Source of the DNA: JBFIHF01 sp964411125
Lineage (GTDB): Bacteria > Myxococcota_A > Bradymonadia > Bradymonadales > Bradymonadaceae
Assembly (NCBI GenBank): GCA_964411125.1
Contig: CAYPJU010000102.1
Location: 1-18,742 of the forward strand
DNA: 18,742 nucleotides
Reading direction: 5' to 3'
Part shown: in pieces, positions 13,492 to 18,742 of the stretch
Position numbering within the stretch: the first letter of the stretch is position 1
How the letters are laid out: every line of letters begins with the position of its first letter
The notes under the pieces: generated by a model
What the model was told of the DNA's origin: nothing
Seen by the model: the letters and a program-made list of their open reading frames with translations, nothing else
The model's database searches: none
Position numbers and translations under genes: made by a program

Positions 13492-14051
13492 GGAAACAAC
13501 CCCTCGGCGACCCGCCATCGCGAGCCCGCCTTCTTCAGTTCGAGGACGCGTGAGACCGTCTCGCCGTCGGCGAGTGTGACCGTCAGGTACGCTGCCGCGC
13601 CGTGATCGTCCCCGAAGTGACGTTGCACTTCCACCTTCCTCGGCTCCGACTGGAAGAGCGGGCTATCGTCGGCGACGGCGAGGAAGGTCTCGCGCGCGTA
13701 GTCGCGGCAGTCGGCCTCGGGGTGTGCACACGCGAACCGAGTCACCTGCAGCGCGAACCGGACCTCGTCAGGGACGAGGTCGAGGTCGCTCCCGGTCATC
13801 CCTTCAATTCGCGCACACTCCTCCGCGTTGCGGCTCTTCTGGGCCCGCGTCAGGATCGTCCTGAACGACTGGTCGCACCAGGTCGAAAAGCCGGTGCTGT
13901 CGACGTGCAGCTCGAACGCCTTCTGCGCATCGGCCTGGCGGATCGCCGCTACGATCTCGGCGAGGTCGGCGGCGGAGTCGTGCGGACGTTCGCACCCCGA
14001 CGCAGCGACGAGCATCGCGATGATCGATGGAAGAGGCGTTGAAGGCTTCAT
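13488..14051 (-). CDS. Lipoprotein of unknown function (187 aa)
   Basis: The product begins MKPSTPLPSIIAMLVAASGC, a signal peptide with lipobox Cys20, so it should be anchored in the envelope. The mature domain is about 165 residues with alternating helices and strands. It has four further cysteines (DSTGFSTWCDQSF, NAEECARIEG, VTRFACAHPEADCRDY) that could form two disulfides. The C-terminal third has an NTF2-like look (LTVTLADGETVSRVLELKK followed by GSRWRVAEGLF), a pattern of small periplasmic domains fused to lipid anchors. I do not recognise the family with certainty. It is translationally coupled (ATGA overlap) to the cytoplasmic DHH-CBS gene, which is an odd pairing. It diverges from the quinone oxidoreductase gene across a 51-bp gap. 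Confidence 0.8.
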   Translation of the reverse strand: MKPSTPLPSIIAMLVAASGCERPHDSAADLAEIVAAIRQADAQKAFELHVDSTGFSTWCDQSFRTILTRAQKSRNAEECARIEGMTGSDLDLVPDEVRFALQVTRFACAHPEADCRDYARETFLAVADDSPLFQSEPRKVEVQRHFGDDHGAAAYLTVTLADGETVSRVLELKKAGSRWRVAEGLFP

Positions 14052-14102
14052 GGTCGGCGGCTAGGTTCGCACCAACACGACACGCTGGCAAACGGAGCAT
14101 GA

Positions 14103-15074
14103 ATGAAGGCGATTCGAGTAGAGAACGGCGGCGACGACCTGGTCTGGACCGAGGTCGACGACCCAACCCCGGGCGAAGGTGAGGTGCTGGTCGAGGTTCA
14201 TGCGTCGGCCGTCAACCGCGCAGACCTCTTGCAACGACGAGGCCTCTACGACCCGCCTCCCGGCGAGAGCGACATTCTAGGGCTCGAGGCGTCGGGTATC
14301 GTCCGCTCGCTGGGGGAAGGGGTCGACCCCAAATGGGAAGGACGACGCGTGATGTGCCTCCTCGCCGGGGGCGGCTACGCAGAATCGGTCGTGGTCCCTG
14401 CATCGCATCTGCTGCCGATCCCCGACCGCCTGTCGTTCGTGGAGGCGGCGGCGATCCCCGAGGTCTTCTACACCGCCTACGTGAACCTCGTGATGGAAGC
14501 GGGCCTCGAGCGCGGCGAGACGGCGCTCGTCCATGCCGCGGCGTCGGGGGTCGGCACCGCGGCGCTACAAATCTGCCGACTGCGCGGGGCGCGAGCCATC
14601 GGTACCGCCAGTGGCAGCAAGCTCCCGGGGCTCGAAGCGCTCGGCGCCGACGTCCTCGTCGATCGTCACGAAGAGGACTTCGCCGAGGTGGTGCAATCGG
14701 CGACCGACGGTGTCGGAGTCGACGTGATCCTCGACCTCGTCGGCGCCGATTACCTCGAGCAGAACTTGAACTCCCTCCGAGTCGGCGGACGAATGGTGCT
14801 GGTCGGGCTGCTGAGCGGTGCGAAGGCGGAGATCGATCTGCGGACGATGCTGCGGCGACGCGTTCGGCTCATCGGTTCGGTCCTCCGAGCGCGTTCGCGA
14901 GCGGAGAAGGCGGAGATCACGCGGCGCTTCATCGAGGACGTCTGGCCGGCGATCGACGAGGGGAGAATCGAGCCTCAGATGCACGACGTGGTCCCTGTCG
15001 CCGAGGCTGCCCGAGCACACCAGATGCTCGCCAACAACGAGACGGTCGGCAAGGTCGTGCTGGCGGTGCGCTGA
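14103..15074 (+). CDS. NAD(P)H:quinone oxidoreductase, PIG3/zeta-crystallin-like MDR family
   Basis: The 323-residue product is a zinc-independent medium-chain dehydrogenase/reductase. The N-terminal GroES-like fold contains HASAVNRADLLQRRGLY and PPPGESDILGLEASGIV, the typical signature of the PIG3 (TP53I3) quinone oxidoreductase branch. The Rossmann fold has the nucleotide loop ALVHAAASGVGTAALQICRL, and the segment GTASGSKL fits NADPH preference. Members reduce quinones with NAD(P)H, and zinc-binding residues of alcohol dehydrogenases are absent. The start is the ATG at 14103, five bases after GGAG (14094-14097); an ATG four bases earlier is out of frame. It stands alone, since the next gene starts 114 bp downstream on the same strand. 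Substrate in vivo is unknown. Confidence 0.92.
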   Translation: MKAIRVENGGDDLVWTEVDDPTPGEGEVLVEVHASAVNRADLLQRRGLYDPPPGESDILGLEASGIVRSLGEGVDPKWEGRRVMCLLAGGGYAESVVVPASHLLPIPDRLSFVEAAAIPEVFYTAYVNLVMEAGLERGETALVHAAASGVGTAALQICRLRGARAIGTASGSKLPGLEALGADVLVDRHEEDFAEVVQSATDGVGVDVILDLVGADYLEQNLNSLRVGGRMVLVGLLSGAKAEIDLRTMLRRRVRLIGSVLRARSRAEKAEITRRFIEDVWPAIDEGRIEPQMHDVVPVAEAARAHQMLANNETVGKVVLAVR

Positions 15075-15084
15075 AGAGCCCCCG

Positions 15085-15104
15085 GGGCCGTCCGGGCCGT
15101 CCGG
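15085..15104 (+). repeat. Short 9-bp tandem repeat after the oxidoreductase gene
   Basis: GGGCCGTCC is repeated head-to-tail slightly more than twice (15085-15104) in the 114-bp gap before the amidase gene. It can form only weak local pairing, and is followed by TATTTT at 15109-15114. It may be a poor terminator, but the stem is not convincing. Confidence 0.4.
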
Positions 15105-15188
15105 TCGGTATTTTCACGCGGGTTTCTGCTGCGCCTTCGGATCGGGGCTAGTAGTGTCGACGGCGACGATTCTTCGAGGAGAACTTGT

Positions 15189-15998
15189 ATGCGTATCGCG
15201 CTCGGCCAGCTCACCAGCAAACGCGAAATCGAGGACAACCTGGCGATCTGCCGTGAGCAGGTCGCACAGGCCGCTCAGGGAGGGGCCCGCTGGGTCCTCT
15301 TCCCCGAGAACGCGCCGTTCCTCGGGACCGACATCGAGAAACCCCCGATCGCCGAGCCGATCGACGGTCCCATCGTCGACGCGTACCGCGAGATGGCTGC
15401 CCGGCACGACGTCTGGGTGACGGTGGGGTCGATCCCCGAGAAGATCGAGGGAACGAAGAAGACGTACAACACCCAACTCCTCATCGATTCGAGCGGGGAA
15501 GTCGGCGCCGTCTATCGAAAGATCCACATGTTCGACGTCGAGGTCGAGGGGGGTATTTCGTACCGTGAGACCGATGGTGTCGTCCCTGGTGACGAGCCGG
15601 TGGTGGCCGACATCTCGATCGATGGGGAGGAGGCGGTGGTCGGACTGACGGTCTGCTACGACCTCCGGTTTCCGGAGCTCTATCGGAGCCTCGTGGAGCG
15701 AGGCGCGACGATCTTCACGGTCCCCTCGGCGTTCACGCTTCAGACGGGGCGGGACCACTGGCACCCGTTGCTCCGCGCGCGTGCGATCGAGAACCAGGCG
15801 TGGGTGATCGCGCCCGGACAGTTCGGCCATCACCACGGCCCTCGGTGGTCATACGGTCACTCCTGTGTCTACGATCCGTGGGGCCACATGGTGGCATGTG
15901 CTCCCGACCGCGTCGGCCTGACGTACGCGGAGATCGACACGGCGTGGACCGCAGAGGTCCGGCGCCGGATGCCGTGCCTCGATCACCGGCGGATGTGA
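15189..15998 (+). CDS. Carbon-nitrogen hydrolase (nitrilase superfamily, Nit1-like amidase)
   Basis: The 269-residue product matches the nitrilase-superfamily fold with the Glu-Lys-Cys catalytic triad. Glu40 lies in WVLFPENAPF, Lys111 in VYRKIHMFDVEV, and Cys156 in LTVCYDLRFPELYRSL. The segments VPSAFTLQTGRDHWHPLL and RARAIENQAWVIAPGQFG are typical of the Nit1/Nit2 branch, which includes deaminated-glutathione amidase and omega-amidase. These hydrolyse amide bonds in damaged or transaminated glutamine-type metabolites, so a metabolite-repair role is likely, though the substrate is not proven. A strong GAGGAG site lies 8 bases before the ATG. It is a single gene between the oxidoreductase and the CheB-like gene and is likely transcribed on its own or with the oxidoreductase. 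Confidence 0.92.
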   Translation: MRIALGQLTSKREIEDNLAICREQVAQAAQGGARWVLFPENAPFLGTDIEKPPIAEPIDGPIVDAYREMAARHDVWVTVGSIPEKIEGTKKTYNTQLLIDSSGEVGAVYRKIHMFDVEVEGGISYRETDGVVPGDEPVVADISIDGEEAVVGLTVCYDLRFPELYRSLVERGATIFTVPSAFTLQTGRDHWHPLLRARAIENQAWVIAPGQFGHHHGPRWSYGHSCVYDPWGHMVACAPDRVGLTYAEIDTAWTAEVRRRMPCLDHRRM

Positions 15999-16032
15999 GA
16001 CCAATTCGACAGGCTGCCGGCCCGTAGAAGGT

Positions 16033-16054
16033 TTGACTTCATTCCCCCGAAGTC
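16033..16054 (+). promoter_or_regulatory. Candidate promoter/operator element before the CheB-like gene
   Basis: TTGACT (16033-16038) matches five of six -35 bases, but the expected -10 position is poor. The same bases lie inside the inverted repeat GACTTC-ATTCCCCC-GAAGTC (16035-16040/16049-16054), which could be an operator. The gene's ATG at 16067 lacks a recognisable Shine-Dalgarno sequence. Evidence is weak. Confidence 0.25.
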
Positions 16055-16066
16055 GAGCTTTCGAAC

Positions 16067-17035
16067 ATGGAAACACACCGCGACGTCATTCTTCTCGGGG
16101 GGTCTTTGGGGGGCTTCGATGCGCTCCGTTCTGTCCTGTCAGCCCTGACGACCGAAGACGTGACGATGCTGTGCGTCCTCCACTCGACGTCCGAGGGAGG
16201 AGGCTCGCGGACCGCGAAGCTCCTACAGGAGGTCACCGACCTCGAGGTGGAGGCGGTCGACACGCCCCGCCCGCTCGAGCGCTCGAAGCTCTACCTGCCG
16301 ATCTCGGACCATCACCTCCTGGTGGACGGGGACCAGGTCCTCGCCCGCAAGGGTCCACGCGAGAACCGAGCGCGCCCGGCGATCGACGTCTTGTTTCGAA
16401 CGGCTGCCGTCGCTCTCACCGGCCGAGTCGTCGGCTGCGTTCTCTCGGGCACGATGGACGACGGGGTCGCCGGCCTACAGGCCGTGAAAGAATGTGGGGG
16501 CGTCGCAATCGTGCAGGCCCCCGAAACGGCCCGGTACCCGGAGCTTCCAGTCAACGCGCTGGACCGCGTCGAGGCCGACGCCGCGATGTCGCCGGTCGAG
16601 ATCGGTGCGGCGGTGGAGCGGTGGGCCAACCAACCGACCGAACTTCGCGACCCTCCCCCCTTGCTGGCCGCCGAGGCCCGGCTGAGCCTCGGCAGCGACC
16701 TCGGTGGGATGACACCGCTCGGCGCGACGACGCACTTCACCTGTCCCGACTGTGGCGGTCCACTGTGGGAGGCGAGCCACTCGAGCGAGGAGACCAATCG
16801 CTATCGCTGCCACACGGGCCACGCCTACACCAGCACCCACCTCGACGCGGCGTACGCGACGGAGGTCGAGGCGGCCCTCTACACTGCGCTCCGAATTCTG
16901 GAAGAGCGCACACTCCTGCTCGATAGACTGGCGTCCCGCGGCGAATCGGCGGGGAAACTCTTCGACGAGCGCGCCCGCGAGAGCGAACAGTTGGCGGAGG
17001 TGCTGCGCAGAGCCATTCGGCGCACGAGCCAGTGA
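16067..17035 (+). CDS. Stand-alone CheB-type protein-glutamate methylesterase with Zn-ribbon-like C-terminus
   Basis: The 322-residue product has the CheB methylesterase triad: Ser13 in GGSLGGFDAL, His39 in CVLHSTSEGG, and Asp132 in VLSGTMDDGVAGLQAV. It lacks the N-terminal receiver domain that normally controls CheB. CheB removes methyl groups from chemoreceptors during adaptation. After residue ~195 the protein has an extra region with CPDCGGPLW and RYRCHTGHAY; Cys226, Cys229, Cys248 and His252 look like a zinc-binding set. It ends in a long helix (about 265-318). CheB variants with this tail are found outside classical che operons, often with CheR-like or signalling genes, but none are visible here. 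What it demethylates or deamidates, and how it is controlled, are unknown. Confidence 0.88.
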   Translation: METHRDVILLGGSLGGFDALRSVLSALTTEDVTMLCVLHSTSEGGGSRTAKLLQEVTDLEVEAVDTPRPLERSKLYLPISDHHLLVDGDQVLARKGPRENRARPAIDVLFRTAAVALTGRVVGCVLSGTMDDGVAGLQAVKECGGVAIVQAPETARYPELPVNALDRVEADAAMSPVEIGAAVERWANQPTELRDPPPLLAAEARLSLGSDLGGMTPLGATTHFTCPDCGGPLWEASHSSEETNRYRCHTGHAYTSTHLDAAYATEVEAALYTALRILEERTLLLDRLASRGESAGKLFDERARESEQLAEVLRRAIRRTSQ

Positions 17036-17145
17036 GACGCGGCGCAGATTCGCATCGAAGACCGAGATCGCCCGACTCTACGGGGGTCTCGCCATTTCGG
17101 CTTGCAGGAACGACGCTCGTCGGCTATCCAACGCGACCGCGCTTT

Positions 17146-17175
17146 TTGAAGTTCACCCCGGAAGCAAGCGATAAA
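17146..17175 (+). promoter_or_regulatory. Possible promoter of the LysM-MepA gene
   Basis: TTGAAG (17146-17151) and GATAAA (17170-17175) are separated by 18 bp, each matching four of six consensus bases. They sit about 65 bases upstream of the start codon at 17240. The rest of the 200-bp gap (17036-17239) shows no other feature that I can support. Confidence 0.35.
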
Positions 17176-17239
17176 CTTGACGGATCCGATGAACGACAGC
17201 ACGCTTCCAAGGTCAGAACGACGTTCCAAGGAGCCAAGG

Positions 17240-18256
17240 ATGGTCCGAACGATCTGCGCATGGTCGCTGGCGGCACTCGCGTGCCTCGCCCCCGTGCAAG
17301 CATTCGCCGAGAAAGACGAGAATTCTTCCACGCACGTGCGTGCGGAGGTCTACGTGGTCGAGCCTGGCGACACGCTGGGGAGCATCGCTCTTCGGTTCCG
17401 CGTCGGCGTCGCCGACGTGCGCGAGTGGAACAACCTCGAGAGCCTCGATGTCCGCCCCGGCGACCGCATCGTGCTCAAAGACGTTCCGCAGCAGAAGAAA
17501 CGAGAGCCGATGCCCGTGGTCCACGTGGTTCGTCGGGGCGACACCTTCGAGGACATCGCCCGCAAGTACGGGGTGAAGACCTCGGACGTGAAGCGGTGGA
17601 ACCGTAAGGTCGACCCGCGGAAGATGAAGATCGGACAAGAGGTTCGGCTGTACATCAAGGGACGCGACGGCAAGTCGGTCTCGTGGGGCTCGGCTCGACG
17701 TGGTCGGCTCTACAACGGAGTCACCGTGCAGCCCAACGAGGGTCTGCGGGTCCGCAGATCGGAGCGGGCCTACGGCACCGCTCGGACGGTCGCGATGCTC
17801 GAAGCCGCCGCCGCAGACATCGTGGCGCGCTGGCCCGATGCTCCTTCGCTGGTCGTCGGCGACGTCAGTCGACGACGCGGCGGAAGTCTTCGCCCCCACA
17901 AGTCGCACCAGAGCGGCCGGGACGCCGACCTCAGCTACTACCATCGAGGCAACGTGGAGACGCGGGACTTCCTCGACATGAAGCCCGAGACGTTCGACGC
18001 GGTGAAGAACTGGCACATCTTCAAGACCCTCATCGACACGGGAGAGGTCCAGTACATCTTCGTCGATTACCGCCTGCAGAAGTCGCTCTACGAGTACGCG
18101 CTCAGCATCGGATACACCCCCGAAGACCTGAAGCCGATCCTGCAGTACCCGCGCGGGCGCGATGGCCGCTACGGCATCATTCGCCACGCTCGCGGGCACG
18201 ACGATCACTGGCACATCCGCTTTCATTGCGGTCCCAACGACAAACACTGCGAGTGA
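17240..18256 (+). CDS. LysM-containing penicillin-insensitive murein endopeptidase, MepA-like
   Basis: I use the ATG at 17240, six bases after a perfect AAGGAG (17228-17233), giving a 338-residue secreted protein with signal peptide MVRTICAWSLAALACLAPVQ and cleavage after AFA. An upstream ATG at 17177 would put extra charged residues before the signal peptide. Two LysM domains (about residues 35-81 and 92-139; YVVEPGDTLGSIALRFRV and HVVRRGDTFEDIARKYGV) bind peptidoglycan. The C-terminal domain carries the MepA/LAS metallopeptidase residues. H223 and D230 lie in RPHKSHQSGRDADLSYY, and H320, H323 and H325 lie in GHDDHWHIRF. MepA cuts D-alanyl-mDAP cross-links in the cell wall. E. coli MepA lacks LysM, so the fusion targets the enzyme to the wall directly. 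No dedicated partner genes are adjacent. Confidence 0.92.
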   Translation: MVRTICAWSLAALACLAPVQAFAEKDENSSTHVRAEVYVVEPGDTLGSIALRFRVGVADVREWNNLESLDVRPGDRIVLKDVPQQKKREPMPVVHVVRRGDTFEDIARKYGVKTSDVKRWNRKVDPRKMKIGQEVRLYIKGRDGKSVSWGSARRGRLYNGVTVQPNEGLRVRRSERAYGTARTVAMLEAAAADIVARWPDAPSLVVGDVSRRRGGSLRPHKSHQSGRDADLSYYHRGNVETRDFLDMKPETFDAVKNWHIFKTLIDTGEVQYIFVDYRLQKSLYEYALSIGYTPEDLKPILQYPRGRDGRYGIIRHARGHDDHWHIRFHCGPNDKHCE

Positions 18257-18262
18257 TCCTCG

Positions 18263-18718
18263 ATGGCCTGGATCCCCGGCACACATGAAGAGACGTTCGA
18301 GGTCGACGCCGAGTACGAGGCCGTCCGCGACTTCTTCTGTGACCCGGCCGAGTTTCACGCCGCCTTCACGGAGCTCGAACGGGCCGAGGAGATCGAGGAC
18401 GGAGTCTGGCGCTGGGTTCTGAACGAGCGCACCGAGAAGGGGCTCAAGTTTCAACCCGACTACACGGTGAGCTACACCCGCCGGGACAACGTCCTGACCT
18501 GGGAGACCGTCGACGGCAACCTCCGCACGCAAGGCCGATGCGAGGTCCGAGACACCAGCCCACGCCCCACGGTCGACTACTCCGAGACGATCGAGACCGA
18601 ACTCCCGATCCCCAAGATCACCGTCCGAGTCTTCCAGCCGATCGTCGCGCGCGAAGTGAAGAAAGGGATCGTGGACTACCTGCAGGTCTCCCGCAAAATC
18701 CTGGAAGGACGCGGTTAG
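18263..18718 (+). CDS. SRPBCC/START-like fold protein of unknown function (151 aa)
   Basis: The 151-residue product looks like a SRPBCC (Bet v1/START-like) ligand-pocket domain. It begins with a strand and helix pattern, ETFEVDAEYEAVRDFFCDPA. It continues with beta-rich segments GLKFQPDYTVSYTRRDNVLT and CEVRDTSPRPTVDYSE, then the long C-terminal helix VAREVKKGIVDYLQVSRKIL that normally covers the cavity. Such proteins bind lipids, quinones or polyketides, but no ligand can be named. It starts only 6 bp after the LysM-MepA stop on the same strand, so the two are probably co-transcribed and may act in the same envelope process. There is no signal peptide, so it is cytoplasmic. The family call is based on pattern, with moderate certainty. 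Confidence 0.75.
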   Translation: MAWIPGTHEETFEVDAEYEAVRDFFCDPAEFHAAFTELERAEEIEDGVWRWVLNERTEKGLKFQPDYTVSYTRRDNVLTWETVDGNLRTQGRCEVRDTSPRPTVDYSETIETELPIPKITVRVFQPIVAREVKKGIVDYLQVSRKILEGRG

Positions 18719-18742
18719 CGGGGAGCGGTTAGCGGGGAGCGG
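18711..18742 (+). repeat. 14-bp tandem repeat at the window end
   Basis: The unit GCGGTTAGCGGGGA is repeated head-to-tail about 2.3 times and includes the stop codon of the SRPBCC gene. It runs to the last base of the window, so the true length is unknown. Confidence 0.75.

Noticed and set aside
12091..13605. A 504-residue open frame on the plus strand
   Set aside because: It runs antisense through the DHH-CBS gene, whose motifs are intact on the minus strand, and has no recognisable domain of its own.
17213..18532. A 439-residue open frame on the minus strand
   Set aside because: It is antisense to the LysM-MepA and SRPBCC genes, which carry clear domain motifs on the plus strand.
1..18742. 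A defence island, CRISPR array, prophage or biosynthetic cluster
   Set aside because: No direct-repeat arrays, integrases, transposases, restriction or polyketide/peptide synthetase genes are visible; the genes are ordinary housekeeping and envelope genes.

Overview
This is a high-GC chromosomal segment with densely packed, mostly housekeeping and cell-envelope genes. The style suggests a delta-proteobacterial lineage such as Myxococcota (possibly Bradymonadia). The grounds are cysteine-rich lipoproteins, a lipoprotein with an Asn/Gly/Asp-rich linker, a DHH-CBS-CBS protein and a LysM-MepA fusion. This placement is an inference from gene style, not from a marker-gene tree. I saw no mobile element, prophage, CRISPR array, tRNA or rRNA.

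Left part (1-1976): a minus-strand operon runs from a PLP enzyme of the D-cysteine desulfhydrase/ACC deaminase family to a low-molecular-weight tyrosine phosphatase to an inorganic pyrophosphatase cut by the window edge. The genes are joined by 4-bp GTGA and ATGA stop/start overlaps. A small acidic protein of unknown function diverges from it. Envelope block (1980-5387): a TonB-like protein (minus strand) faces away from two cysteine-rich lipoproteins (plus strand). The second of these has nine 4-Cys repeats followed by three beta-sandwich domains.

Middle (5372-9021, minus strand): a TrmJ/SpoU-type RNA methyltransferase, an exported protein with a poly-lysine tail, and a large lipoprotein of unknown function. 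Next (9082-11953, minus strand) comes the classic rpsO-pnp pair with a promoter, two terminators and two leader RNAs that look regulatory. One can form a pseudoknot over the rpsO ribosome binding site; the other is a long hairpin upstream of pnp.

Right part: a GC-rich structured gap (11954-12174); a lipoprotein and a DHH-CBS-CBS protein in a coupled minus-strand pair (12175-14051); then plus-strand genes for a quinone oxidoreductase, a nitrilase-superfamily amidase, a stand-alone CheB-type methylesterase with a Zn-ribbon-like tail, a LysM-MepA murein endopeptidase and an SRPBCC-fold protein. The window ends in a 14-bp tandem repeat.

No obvious new multi-gene system (defence, secretion or biosynthesis) is present. 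The observations most worth following up are the two rpsO/pnp leader structures, the TonB/Cys-rich lipoprotein block, the poly-lysine exported protein, and the truncated-architecture DHH-CBS protein.
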